Source: Stagnimonas aquatica (GTDB lineage Bacteria > Pseudomonadota > Gammaproteobacteria > Nevskiales > Nevskiaceae). From it: a DNA stretch of 64,000 bases. The notes under the pieces were generated by a model that made no database searches, had not been told where the DNA came from, and saw nothing but the letters and a program-made list of their open reading frames with translations. Position numbers and translations under genes: made by a program. Shown one piece after another: positions 42,985-52,292 of this stretch; the stretch's first letter is position 1, and every line of letters starts with the position of its first letter. Where the stretch lies: positions 124,001 through 188,000 of the forward strand of contig NZ_RJVO01000002.1 in the NCBI RefSeq assembly GCF_003730135.1. Reading direction: 5' to 3'.

Positions 42985-43914
42985 TCACTGCCGCAAGCGC
43001 TGCAAGGCCTGCTTGAGCGCCGCCTCGCTGGCCGGGTGCGGCACCGCCGGCTCGAAGTGGCCGGCCCCGGGCAGCACGACCAGACTCGCGGCGTCACCAG
43101 CCCGCACCGCCGCATCGACATAGGCCTGCACGCCGGCGGTGGGCACTATGGGGTCCAGAGCGCCCTGCACCAGCACCTGCGGCACACCCAGCGGCAGGCG
43201 CGCCAGCGGCGAGGTCTCGGCGTAGCGGCGCGGCTCCTGCTCCGGGCTGCCACCCAGCAGGCGGTCGACCGAGGCATTGCAGCTGTCGGCGGGACCGACG
43301 CGGTAGCTGGCGAGATCGGTGATCGCCGCCAGGCCCAGCACGCCGCGAATCTTCAGCGGCTCGCTGCGCGCCAGCTCGCTGTCGTTGGCCAGCTTGGCGC
43401 GAGAGGCCAGCCACAATGCCAACTGGCCGCCGGCGGAATGCCCGGCGGCGTAGACCTGTTTCAGATCAACCGGGTCGGTCTTGGCGATGACATAGAGCGC
43501 ATCGGCCGCCTCGCCGACATCCATGAAGGTGTTGGGCCAGCCGCCACCGGGGTCGCCGAGCCGGCGGTACTCGATGTTCCAGGTCGCCCAGCCCTGCTCG
43601 GTGACCCAGGCCGCGAGCCGGGTGAAGTAGGCGTAGTCGTAGTCGGCCAGCCAGCAGCCGCCGTGGATCATTACCAGCACCGGATACGGCCCCTTGCCGT
43701 GGCGCCTGGCATCCGGCAGCCGCAGCTCGCCGAACTTGGCGGCGGAGGCGCCGTAGGGAATGCGCTGCCCCGGCTTGGCCGGATAGGGCATGGCGTCGAG
43801 TTCGGACCAGCTCAGGGTTTTCGGGCTCATCGGCGGCGCCTTTACCGGCTCGGCGCCGGCGGCCAGCGCCAGACTGCCGGACCACAGCAGGAACAGAAGT
43901 TTGTGGATGGACAT
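42985..43914 (-). CDS. Exported alpha/beta hydrolase (kynurenine formamidase-like HGGxW motif)
   Basis: The 309 residues begin with a signal peptide (LLFLLWSGSLALAAGAEPV). The hydrolase has the oxyanion motif IHGGCW, nucleophile elbow GHSAGG, an acid in LVQGALDPIVP and a His in GAGHFEP. The HGG-x-W motif and its position 9 nt downstream of the kynureninase gene recall kynurenine formamidases of the alpha/beta type. A secreted formamidase would be unusual, so general esterase is the safer call. Confidence 0.8.
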   Translation of the reverse strand: MSIHKLLFLLWSGSLALAAGAEPVKAPPMSPKTLSWSELDAMPYPAKPGQRIPYGASAAKFGELRLPDARRHGKGPYPVLVMIHGGCWLADYDYAYFTRLAAWVTEQGWATWNIEYRRLGDPGGGWPNTFMDVGEAADALYVIAKTDPVDLKQVYAAGHSAGGQLALWLASRAKLANDSELARSEPLKIRGVLGLAAITDLASYRVGPADSCNASVDRLLGGSPEQEPRRYAETSPLARLPLGVPQVLVQGALDPIVPTAGVQAYVDAAVRAGDAASLVVLPGAGHFEPAVPHPASEAALKQALQRLRQ

Positions 43915-43923
43915 GACGCCTCC

Positions 43924-45204
43924 TCAGGTGACCTTGCCACGCGCCTGGAAGCGCGCCTGCCGCCACTCGTCGCTGGCCATCACCTGCGCGAGTTGCTCGA
44001 CGGCGTCCCAGACATCGACATGGCGCAGGTACAGCGGCGTAAAACCGAAGCGCAGGATATCCGGCGCGCGGAAGTCGCCGACCACACCACGGGCGATCAG
44101 CGCCTGGCAGATCGGCCAGGCCTGGGGATGCTGCCAGCAGACCTGGCTGCCACGCCGGGCCGCCTCTCGCGGGCTGGCCAGGACAAAGCCCTGCCCGGCC
44201 AGCCGGGATTCGACCAGCCCGATGCACAACTCGCTCAGGGCCAGGGACTTGGCGCGCAACTGCGCCATATCGACACCCTCGAACTGCTCGATGCCGACCT
44301 CCAGCGCGCTCAGGCCGAGGATCGGGGGCGTGCCGCAGAGCGCCTGGGCGATGTCCGGCGCCGGCCGGTAGTCGGGCTCGAAGGCGAAGGGCTGGGCGTG
44401 GCCGAACCAGCCGCTCAACGGGCTGGTCGCCTGACCCTGCCAGCGACGGGCGATGTACAGGAAGGCCGGCGCACCGGGGCCGCCATTGAGGTACTTGTAG
44501 CCGCAGCCCACCGCGAAGTCGGCGCCATCGGCATCCAGCGCCAGCGGCAGCGCGCCGGCCGAGTGCGCGAGATCCCAGAGCGTGAGCGCACCCGCCGCAT
44601 GGGCAGCCGCGCTCAGCGCGCGCATGTCGTGCAGGGCGCCGCTGCGGTAGCTGACCTGCGAGAGCATCAATACTGCGGCCTGATCGTCCAGCGCCGCCCT
44701 GTAGTCGGCGAGGCTGGCGCCGGCGGGCAGCAGGCGCAGCTCGTGCCGGCCTCCGAGTTGCGCGATCAGCCCCTGGGCGATGTAGAGATCGGTGGGAAAG
44801 TTGTCGGCCTCGCTGACGATCACCCGGCGTTCCGGCCGCAGTTGCAAAGCCATGGCCAGCAGCTTGTAGAGATTCACCGAGGTGGAATCGGCCACCGCCA
44901 CCTGCCCCGGCGCGGCGCCGAGCAATGGCGCCAGGCGCTCGCCCACCCGCAGCGGCGCATCCACCCAGCCGGCACCGAGGCCGGACTCGGGCGAGGGACT
45001 GTTCCAGCTCCGGATCAAGCCCTCGCCCCACTCCTCGCGGATCACCCGCGCGAGGCGCTCCGGGGTGGCAAGGGGCAGCACGCCCAGGGAATTGCCGTCG
45101 AGATAGATCTGCCCGGCCGGCAGGTGAAAGCGCGCGCGGAAGCCGGCAAGCGGGTCGGCGGCATCGAGGGCGAGGCAGGCCTCGCGGGATGAAGGAATCG
45201 TCAT
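43924..45204 (-). CDS. kynU: Kynureninase
   Basis: This 426-residue PLP enzyme begins with FHLPAGQIYLDGNSLGVLP. The segment VIVSEADNFPTDLYIAQGL, WDLAHSAGALPL, and the PLP-lysine region DFAVGCGYKYLNGGPGAPAF are canonical. The C-terminal part includes FRAPDILRFGFTPLYL. It cleaves kynurenine and 3-hydroxykynurenine to (hydroxy)anthranilate in tryptophan degradation. The first gene of a three-gene cluster. Confidence 0.95.
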   Translation of the reverse strand: MTIPSSREACLALDAADPLAGFRARFHLPAGQIYLDGNSLGVLPLATPERLARVIREEWGEGLIRSWNSPSPESGLGAGWVDAPLRVGERLAPLLGAAPGQVAVADSTSVNLYKLLAMALQLRPERRVIVSEADNFPTDLYIAQGLIAQLGGRHELRLLPAGASLADYRAALDDQAAVLMLSQVSYRSGALHDMRALSAAAHAAGALTLWDLAHSAGALPLALDADGADFAVGCGYKYLNGGPGAPAFLYIARRWQGQATSPLSGWFGHAQPFAFEPDYRPAPDIAQALCGTPPILGLSALEVGIEQFEGVDMAQLRAKSLALSELCIGLVESRLAGQGFVLASPREAARRGSQVCWQHPQAWPICQALIARGVVGDFRAPDILRFGFTPLYLRHVDVWDAVEQLAQVMASDEWRQARFQARGKVT

Positions 45205-45266
45205 GGCGGCAGGCTAGCATCATGGACGCCCGCCGCCGCGCTGCCGATACTGGCGCCACCACGCAC

Positions 45267-45280
45267 GCAATCCGCAATCC
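45267..45280 (+). repeat. Two-copy GCAATCC heptamer upstream of the CAP-domain gene
   Basis: GCAATCCGCAATCC ends 4 nt before the ATG of the next gene, in the direction reading GCAATCC towards the start. The same heptamer makes the long arrays at 55061 and 56095. Confidence 0.7.
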
Positions 45281-45284
45281 ACCC

Positions 45285-45935
45285 ATGCTCCGCCTCAGCC
45301 TCTTGCTGGCCGCGCTCACGCTCGGCCCGACCGCGCACGCCGAGTCCGAGCCGGCCGAATTCGCCGGCCTGCTGGCCGGGCACAACGCCTTGCGCGCGCC
45401 GCTGGGGCTGGCGCCGCTGGGCTGGTCAAACGCCAACGCCACCAGCGCCCAGGCCTGGGCCAACCAACTGGCGACGCAGGGCTGCGCGCTGCGCTACAGC
45501 AGCGATCCGGCGCGCCGCGAAACCACCGGCGAGAACCTGCTCAAGGCCTGGTCCACCACCGCCTACGACGGCTACAAGCGCACGCCGGCGGCAGTGGTCG
45601 AGCGCTGGTCCTCGGAGGGCCTGTACTACAACCACGCCCAGCACCGCTGCCAGGCGCCGCAGGGGCGCCAGTGCGGGCAGTACCTGCAGATGATCTGGGA
45701 GACCACCACCGAAGTGGGCTGCGGCCGCGCCCGCTGCGCCGATGGCGAGATCTGGGTCTGCCACTACACCCCGCGCGGCAATCAGGAGGGCCTGAAGCCT
45801 TACGGCAACCCGCCGCCGCAGCCGGTGACGCCGCCCGAGGTGCTCGGCTGCTCGATTGACGATGCCATGCCGGGACCGCAGGCGACGCCGGTCTTGTCCT
45901 CGCCGCACCTGATCCCGGTGCCGCCGCCTCAGTAG
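45285..45935 (+). CDS. CAP-domain (SCP-like) secreted protein
   Basis: The 216 residues include a signal peptide (LLLAALTLGPTAHA). The CAP domain has HNALRAPLGLAPLGWS, TTGENLL, and QYLQMIWETTTEVGCG followed by WVCHYTPRGN. Conserved His and Glu residues of CAP proteins are visible (H of HNALR; E of TGEN). Six or more cysteines suggest disulphides, so it is exported. A Pro-rich tail follows. Its end overlaps slyX by 7 nt. The start is preceded by a heptamer pair and lacks a Shine-Dalgarno sequence. Confidence 0.88.
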   Translation: MLRLSLLLAALTLGPTAHAESEPAEFAGLLAGHNALRAPLGLAPLGWSNANATSAQAWANQLATQGCALRYSSDPARRETTGENLLKAWSTTAYDGYKRTPAAVVERWSSEGLYYNHAQHRCQAPQGRQCGQYLQMIWETTTEVGCGRARCADGEIWVCHYTPRGNQEGLKPYGNPPPQPVTPPEVLGCSIDDAMPGPQATPVLSSPHLIPVPPPQ

Positions 45936-46138
45936 TGCGGCGGGACTTCCTCGGCGAGGCTGAACTTCTCCTGGTTGCCGTCGCCGAGGCGGTCCAGGCG
46001 CTCCTTGAGCTGGCGACACAGCGCTTCCAGCCGGTCGATCTGCTCGGTCTGGCGGATCAGCACCTCGTTGAGGACGCGCAGGCTGTCCTCCTGCTCGGCG
46101 AGCTTGATTTCCAGGGTGATGAAACGGTCTTCGGACAT
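45929..46138 (-). CDS. slyX: SlyX family protein
   Basis: This 69-residue protein begins MSEDRFITLEIKLAEQEDSL, a coiled coil (LNEVLIRQTEQIDRLEALCRQLKERL), and ends PHY as SlyX proteins do. Exact role is unknown. It is convergent with the CAP gene. Confidence 0.9.
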   Translation of the reverse strand: MSEDRFITLEIKLAEQEDSLRVLNEVLIRQTEQIDRLEALCRQLKERLDRLGDGNQEKFSLAEEVPPHY

Positions 46139-46274
46139 GCGCGGCGACCCGTCGGATAGGCAGATTGGGCGGCGATCGTAACGAAAGTTGAATCCCAGAC
46201 CTGACTTTGACGACAGGTTGGTGCATTGTTTGCGTTAACTTTCCGTTAACAAAACATCTTCAGGTCCGTTACCC

Positions 46275-49200
46275 ATGCGCCTTCTCCGCCTGCCGCCCGC
46301 CCTCGGAGCTGCCCTCTGCAGCCTGCTGCTGGTCACTGCCACCCTGCAATCCCGGCCGCCGGCGGAAACCCGGCAACAACGGCTGACCGCCCATCGCAGC
46401 GCCGAAACCCCGGCACAGCTGATGCAGGCCAAGGACGTGCGCCACCGCAAGGCCGGTGTGGTGCCGGAGGGCGCCATCCGTTCGGCACTGGCGCAGAAGG
46501 CGCTGATCGCCGGCAAGGCCGACATCCCCGGCTCCGCCGGCGTCTGGTCCGAGCACGGAAAGGGCAATCTCGACGACGGCTCGGGGGCCTTCCAGGCCGC
46601 GCGAGTCGACAACTTCGCCTACGACCCGGTGGCCAAGCGGCTGTTCCTGGCCGGCGGCACCGCCGGCGTCTGGATGTCCACCGCCGTCGATGGCGACGTA
46701 CGCACCATCGGCGACCAGTGGGTTTCGGTGGGCGAAACCCTGCCGACCCAGATCGTCGGCGGCGTCGGCTGGAGCGCGGCCGAAGGCGGCACCCTGATCG
46801 CCGCCAGCGGCGAGGCCGTGATGGGTTCCAGCGGCTACCTGGGCCTGGGCGCCTACTGGAGCAGCGATCTCGGCGCCAGCTGGCACCAGGCCAGCGGCTT
46901 TCCGGACGCGGCGCTGGTGTTCCGCGTCGCGGTGGACGAGGCCAATCCGCAGTACGTCTACATCGCCAGCAGCAAGGGTCTGTTCCGCAGCGCCGACGCT
47001 GGCCGCAGCTACGCCAATGTGCGGCTGCCGACCTCGGAGGACTGCGCCGGTGTCGAGGACATCGCCAGCAAGTGCTTCTACGCCAACTACGTCACCGACG
47101 TGATCGTGAAGGTGCCTGGCGGCCTCACCGAGGAAACCTGCGACGCCAAGGGCTGCCCGGTGCTGGCCGGCGTCGGCTTCCGTACCGGCTCCACGGCGAC
47201 TTTCCAGGACGGCACCCCGCAGGCACCGGGCAACGGCCTGTACCGCTCGGCCAGCGGCGAGGTGGATAGTTTCGCCAAGCTCGATGTCTCCGCCGTCAGC
47301 CCGCTGCTGCCGGTGGGCTTCGCGCCGCAGGAGCGCATCGGCCGCATCGAGCTGACCAGTGCCCACGGCCCGGATCAGGACCACAACTACGTCTATGCCA
47401 TCGTCCAGGACGCGATCCTGTTCAACGGCGGCATCACCGGCATCGAACAGCTCGACGCGCTGCTGGGGCCCTTGCTGATCCTCGGCTTCCCCTCGGTATT
47501 CAACGGCCTGTACGTGTCCTCCAATTTCGGCGACAGCTGGGTGCGGATGGCCGACACCACCGAGATCATCGCCCCGATCACCGGCTCCGAGATCGCCCTG
47601 GTCGGCGTCATCGCCGGCAGCGGCGCCGGCATCCAGACCTGGTACAACGCCTGGGTGGCGGTGGACCCGACCCGCGCCGATCTGCTGCTGGGCGCGCCCA
47701 CCCGCATCGGCTTCGGTCTGGAAGAGGTCTGGCAGAACCGCATCCCCGGCGTGCCGCTCAACGGCCTCAGCCAGTTCGGCCCCTCCGACTTCGAGGTGAT
47801 CGGCACCTACTTCAATCTCGCCGGCCTGTTCCCCTCCACCACCCATCCCGACCAGCACGCCGGCATCTACCTGCCCACGGACGACGGCGGCGTCTGCCTG
47901 TTCGCCGGCAATGACGGCGGTGTCTACAAGCAGTGCGTGGCCGCCAACGGCCAGATGAACAACAGTGGCTGGGGCCAGGGCGCCAACACCGGCATGTACA
48001 GCCTGCTGCCCTACGGCCTGGGCGTGGCCAAGGACGAGACCGTGTGGTTCGGCCTGCAGGACAACGGCTCCGGCCTGATCGACCCCAAGCGCGAATTCAA
48101 GATGTTCCAGACCCTGGGTGGCGACGGCTTCTACGCCGAGGTCGATCCGGACAATTCCGACATCGCCTACTTCGAGACCCAGAACGGCGGCCTCACCCGC
48201 ACCACCAACCGTGGCGCCAGCACCAGCGACATCGCGCCCACCTATACCCGGGTGATGTTCGACAACTGGTTCCGCATGGACCCGCTGGACGCCCAGCACA
48301 TGGTCACCGGCGCGCAGGAGATCTACGAGACCAAGAGCGCTTCGACCGTCACCGGCAGCAGCTGGGTGGAGGTGTTCAACTTCGGCACCAACCCCGACAC
48401 CGGCGCGATCATCACCACCACCACCATGGAGGTGCTGGGCACGGCGGTCTACGTCGGCGGCTGCGGCGACTGCGGCGCCTCCGGCAACGACACCGGCTTC
48501 CAGAACTTCCTCGCCACCAACGTCCAGGACGGCGTCGAGCGGGTGCCGGAAACGGCTGCCGGCTGGCATCTCGCCAAGCGCGAGGGCCTGCCCAACCGCT
48601 ACATCACCGGCATTGCCATCGACCCGGCCAATCCGAAGACCATCTACGTCGCGCTCGGCGGCTACCTCTCCAACCTGCGTCCGCCGGGCCACTACAACGA
48701 CCCCAATACCAACATCGGCGGCGGCGCCCTGTACAAGTCCACCGACGCCGGTGAAACCTTCGTCGCTGCCTCCGGCGACCTGCCGGAGGCCCAGGCGTCC
48801 AGCGTGGTGCTGCGCGGCCAGCAGCTGATCGTCGCCACCGATGTCGGCGTGTTCATCTCCAGCGATCTCAGCGGCAGCAGCTGGACCGGCCTCGGCACCG
48901 GCCTGCCGGCGGTGCCGGTGAACATGCTGCGGATGAAGCCCAAGGCCACGCCGGACGAGGCCGACAAGCTGTTCGCCGCCACCTTCGGCCGCCACATCTG
49001 GAGCTACCGCTTCGCCGACCCGGCGGGCGGTTCCAGCAGCGGCGGTTCCAGCTCCGGCGGCTCGACCAGCTCCGGCTCGGGTTCCGGCGGTTCGAGCGGC
49101 TCGGGCTCCAGTTCGGGCAGCACCAGCAGCGGCGGTTCGACCAGCTCCGGCTCCGGTTCCAGCTCCGGCGGTTCCGGCTCGGGCAGCGGCTCGGGCTCGG

Positions 49201-49316
49201 GCGGCAGCTCCGGCAACGAGGGTCGCTTCGGCGGCGGCAGTCTGGGTGGCGGCCTGCTCGGTCTGCTGATGCTGGCGGCGCTGGCCGGCCGCCGGCGCCT
49301 GGCCGGCGGTCGCTGA
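46275..49316 (+). CDS. Large secreted beta-propeller (VPS10/sortilin-like) protein with GlyGly-CTERM tail
   Basis: This 1013-residue protein has a signal peptide (LGAALCSLLLVTATLQS). A long series of BNR/sialidase-like strands follows, with W-S-x-D-x-G-x-S-W-like turns such as SSDLGASWHQASGF, KSTDAGETFVAASGDLP and SADAGRSYANV. The VPS10 or exo-xyloglucanase-type ten-bladed propeller is the best comparison. The tail is a Ser/Gly-rich linker, then GGGSLGGGLLGLLMLAALAG and RRR, the GlyGly-CTERM form cleaved by rhombosortase and sorted through type II secretion. Its paralogue follows 9 nt later, so they form an operon. Confidence 0.8.
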   Translation: MRLLRLPPALGAALCSLLLVTATLQSRPPAETRQQRLTAHRSAETPAQLMQAKDVRHRKAGVVPEGAIRSALAQKALIAGKADIPGSAGVWSEHGKGNLDDGSGAFQAARVDNFAYDPVAKRLFLAGGTAGVWMSTAVDGDVRTIGDQWVSVGETLPTQIVGGVGWSAAEGGTLIAASGEAVMGSSGYLGLGAYWSSDLGASWHQASGFPDAALVFRVAVDEANPQYVYIASSKGLFRSADAGRSYANVRLPTSEDCAGVEDIASKCFYANYVTDVIVKVPGGLTEETCDAKGCPVLAGVGFRTGSTATFQDGTPQAPGNGLYRSASGEVDSFAKLDVSAVSPLLPVGFAPQERIGRIELTSAHGPDQDHNYVYAIVQDAILFNGGITGIEQLDALLGPLLILGFPSVFNGLYVSSNFGDSWVRMADTTEIIAPITGSEIALVGVIAGSGAGIQTWYNAWVAVDPTRADLLLGAPTRIGFGLEEVWQNRIPGVPLNGLSQFGPSDFEVIGTYFNLAGLFPSTTHPDQHAGIYLPTDDGGVCLFAGNDGGVYKQCVAANGQMNNSGWGQGANTGMYSLLPYGLGVAKDETVWFGLQDNGSGLIDPKREFKMFQTLGGDGFYAEVDPDNSDIAYFETQNGGLTRTTNRGASTSDIAPTYTRVMFDNWFRMDPLDAQHMVTGAQEIYETKSASTVTGSSWVEVFNFGTNPDTGAIITTTTMEVLGTAVYVGGCGDCGASGNDTGFQNFLATNVQDGVERVPETAAGWHLAKREGLPNRYITGIAIDPANPKTIYVALGGYLSNLRPPGHYNDPNTNIGGGALYKSTDAGETFVAASGDLPEAQASSVVLRGQQLIVATDVGVFISSDLSGSSWTGLGTGLPAVPVNMLRMKPKATPDEADKLFAATFGRHIWSYRFADPAGGSSSGGSSSGGSTSSGSGSGGSSGSGSSSGSTSSGGSTSSGSGSSSGGSGSGSGSGSGGSSGNEGRFGGGSLGGGLLGLLMLAALAGRRRLAGGR

Positions 49317-49325
49317 GTCGCCGCC

Positions 49326-52220
49326 GTGGCCCTGCCCAAGGCACCCTTGCTGGCGGCCTCGCTGGCGGTTCTCGCCACCCTGGCGGTCAGCGGCACCGAT
49401 CCGCGCCCCGGGCAATGCCCGCAAGGCACGCAGCCGATCCATAGCGCGCGGGCGCAGCAGGGCGGGCGCTATTGCAGCAAGCTGGTGCCGCGCGAGCTGG
49501 AGGCGAAGGCGCCGAGCGCGCACCCGCTGCTGCGCGGCGCGGCGCCGGACCCGGCGGTCTTTCGCGGCGCCCTGCACGACAAGGCCAGCCTGGAGCCGCT
49601 CAAGAGCCTGGTGCCCAAGGCCAATGGCGACTGGCAGCCCTATGCCAGGGGCGGGCTGATCTCCGGGCGCTCGATCTACAGCGCCCGCGTCGACAACTTC
49701 GCCTACGACGAGGACGGCAAGCGCCTGTTCGCGGCGGTCGGCACCGGCGGCCTCTGGATGAGCGAGGCCATCGACGGCGACATCCGCACGCTCGGCGACC
49801 ACTGGGTCTCGGTCGGCGAGAAGCTGCCCAGCCAGATCAACGGCGGGGTGATCTGGACCCCGGCCGGTGGCGGCACCCTGCTGGCGGCCGGCGGCGAATC
49901 GGTGATGGGCAACAACGGCTACATGGGCCTGGGCGCGTACTGGAGCAAGGACCTCGGCCAGAGCTGGACCCGCGCCACCGGCTTCCCCGACGGCGTGCAG
50001 GTCTACAACGCCCGCCGCGATCCCGGCAATCCGCAGGTTCTCTACATCGCCTCATCCATCGGCCTCTACCGCTCGGAGGACGCCGGCCGCAGCTTCGTCA
50101 ACGTACGGCTGCCGACCACCCCGGACTGCGCCGGCAACGAGAGCATCAGCAGCCCCTGCCAGTTCGCCAACGTGGTCACCGACGTGGTCATCAAGGCACC
50201 GGGCGGCAGTACCGGCGAGGTCTGCGATCCCAGCGGTTGCCCGGTGGTGGCGGCGGTGGGCTGGCGCGCCGGACAAGCGACCTTCCCCGACGGCACGGTG
50301 ATGGCGCCGGCCAACGGTCTCTATCGCTCCGACACCGGCGCCCGCGACAGCTTCGTCGCCATCGACGACGAGCCGCTGAACGCGCTGCTGCCGCAGGGCT
50401 TCGCGCCACGCGCGCGCACCGGGCGCATCGAGATGGGCGCCGCCACCGGCCCCGAGCAGGATCACAACTACCTCTACGCCATCGTCCAGGACTCGGTGAA
50501 TTTCAACGAGGGCTACGCGCTGCTCGACCCCATCCTCGACGATCTGCTGACCCTGCCGCTGACGACTGCCGTGCACGGCATCTTCGTCTCCGCCGACTTC
50601 GGCCAGAGCTGGTTCCGCATGGCCAACGACGACGAGCTGATCGCGACGGTGGGCTCGCTGTCGTTCCTGCCCGGCGTGCAGACCTGGTACAACGAATGGA
50701 TCGCGGTGGACCCGACGCGCCAGTTGGCCGGCATCCCCACCCGCATGAGCTTCGGCATGGAAGAGGTGTTCCAGAACACGCTGACGCGAGTGCCGCTCAA
50801 CGGTGTGCTGCAGGCCGGCCTGCTCGACTTCACGGTGATCGGCCGCTACTTCGAGCTGGGCCTGCCCGGCGAGTCCACCACCACCCATCCCGACCAGCAC
50901 GTCGGCCTCTATCTGCCGGATGGCGAGGGCGGGGTCTGCCTGTTTGCCGGCGGTGACGGCGGCGTGTTCAAGCAGTGCGTGGCCGCCAACGAGGAGATGG
51001 ACAACACGAAGTGGGGCGCCGGCGCCAACGAGGGCTTCTACGCCTTGCTGCCCTACGGCCTGGCGGTGGCCAAGGACGGCACCGTCTGGCAGGGCCACCA
51101 GGACAACGGCTCCGGCCACATCGAGCCGGACACCCGCGAGCAGTTCCAGGACTTCGGCGCCGACGGCTTCTTCGCCGAGGTGGACCCGGACAACAGCGAT
51201 GTCAGCTACACCGAGTCGCAGAACGGCGGCCTGCGCCGCACCACCGACCGCGGCGCCAGTTCGAGCAACATCGCGCCCAGCTACACCCGGGTGAACTTCG
51301 CCAACTGGTTCGTGATGGACCCGCTGGACGCCCAGCACATGCTCACCGGCGCGCAGGAGATCTACGCCACGCTCAAGGCCGAGACGGTGACCAGCAGCTC
51401 CTGGCTGGAGGTTTTCAACCTCGGCAGCAATCCCGACACCGGCGCGATCCGCACCACCACCACCATGCACGTCCACGGCCCGCACGCCTACGTCGGCTAC
51501 TGCGGCGACTGCGGGGTGACGGTGAACGACACCGGCTTCGCCAATGGCATCGCCACCAATGTCGGCGGCACCGAACCGCCCGAGAAGGGGACCAGCAAGG
51601 GCTGGCACTTCGCAGCCGCGCGCGGACTGGACAGCCGCTTCATCGCCGGCATCGAGATGGACGAGAGCGACCCCAAGACCATCTACGTGACGCTCGCCGG
51701 CTACGCCTCCAACATCCGGCCGGCCGGCAGCTACCAGGACCCCAATGCCGAGAAGATCGGCAGCGGCGTGGTGTTCAAGTCCACCGACGCGGGCGAGAGC
51801 TTTACCGACATCTCCGGCAACCTGCCGCGCGCGCAGACCAACACCGTGGTGCTGCATCGCGACGCCAGCGGGCGCGGCCAGTTGATCGTCGGCACCGACA
51901 TCGGCCCCTTCATTTCCAGCGACACCGAGGGCAGCAACTGGGCGCCGCTGGGCAACCAGTTGCCCAATGTGCCGGTGGTGATGCTGCGGATGAAGCCCAA
52001 GGCCAGCGCCGACGAGCCCGACACCCTGTTCGCCGCCACGCATGGTCGCGGCATCTGGAGCTACGAGCTGCCGAAGCTGATCGTCGATCCGCCGCCCGCC
52101 GGTGGTGGTGGCAGCGACGGTGGCGACGGCCAGGGCCGCTATGGCGGCAGCCTGGGCGGCCTGAGCCTGCTCGGCCTGCTGGGCTTGCTGGCCCTGCGGC
52201 GCGGCCGTCGCCGCCACTGA
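49326..52220 (+). CDS. Second large secreted beta-propeller protein with GlyGly-CTERM tail (paralogue)
   Basis: This 964-residue protein is a tandem paralogue of the preceding gene. Corresponding segments are readily aligned: VDNFAYDEDGKRLFAAVGTGG, GADGFFAEVDPDNSDVSYTE, and DPLDAQHMLTGAQEIY. It ends RYGGSLGGLSLLGLLGLLAL with RRGRRR, again a GlyGly-CTERM sorting signal, without the long Ser-Gly linker of its neighbour. The signal peptide is at LLAASLAVLATLAVS. Substrate and role are unknown. A terminator follows. Confidence 0.8.
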   Translation: MALPKAPLLAASLAVLATLAVSGTDPRPGQCPQGTQPIHSARAQQGGRYCSKLVPRELEAKAPSAHPLLRGAAPDPAVFRGALHDKASLEPLKSLVPKANGDWQPYARGGLISGRSIYSARVDNFAYDEDGKRLFAAVGTGGLWMSEAIDGDIRTLGDHWVSVGEKLPSQINGGVIWTPAGGGTLLAAGGESVMGNNGYMGLGAYWSKDLGQSWTRATGFPDGVQVYNARRDPGNPQVLYIASSIGLYRSEDAGRSFVNVRLPTTPDCAGNESISSPCQFANVVTDVVIKAPGGSTGEVCDPSGCPVVAAVGWRAGQATFPDGTVMAPANGLYRSDTGARDSFVAIDDEPLNALLPQGFAPRARTGRIEMGAATGPEQDHNYLYAIVQDSVNFNEGYALLDPILDDLLTLPLTTAVHGIFVSADFGQSWFRMANDDELIATVGSLSFLPGVQTWYNEWIAVDPTRQLAGIPTRMSFGMEEVFQNTLTRVPLNGVLQAGLLDFTVIGRYFELGLPGESTTTHPDQHVGLYLPDGEGGVCLFAGGDGGVFKQCVAANEEMDNTKWGAGANEGFYALLPYGLAVAKDGTVWQGHQDNGSGHIEPDTREQFQDFGADGFFAEVDPDNSDVSYTESQNGGLRRTTDRGASSSNIAPSYTRVNFANWFVMDPLDAQHMLTGAQEIYATLKAETVTSSSWLEVFNLGSNPDTGAIRTTTTMHVHGPHAYVGYCGDCGVTVNDTGFANGIATNVGGTEPPEKGTSKGWHFAAARGLDSRFIAGIEMDESDPKTIYVTLAGYASNIRPAGSYQDPNAEKIGSGVVFKSTDAGESFTDISGNLPRAQTNTVVLHRDASGRGQLIVGTDIGPFISSDTEGSNWAPLGNQLPNVPVVMLRMKPKASADEPDTLFAATHGRGIWSYELPKLIVDPPPAGGGGSDGGDGQGRYGGSLGGLSLLGLLGLLALRRGRRRH

Positions 52221-52249
52221 ACCGATCCACCGCCGGTACGGTCAGGATC

Positions 52250-52275
52250 AAGCCCGGGCGAAACCCGGGCTTTTT
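52250..52275 (+). terminator. Rho-independent terminator
   Basis: A stem AAGCCCGGG/CCCGGGC(TT) with a CGAAA loop is followed by TTTTT. It ends the propeller operon 18 nt before the M61 peptidase gene starts. Confidence 0.85.
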
Positions 52276-52292
52276 CTTGCTAGCCAAACTGC

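Noticed and set aside
46269-52217. Very long antisense frames opposite the propeller genes
   Set aside because: High-GC codon bias in the real genes leaves the opposite frame open. They have no signal peptide, motif or ribosome site.
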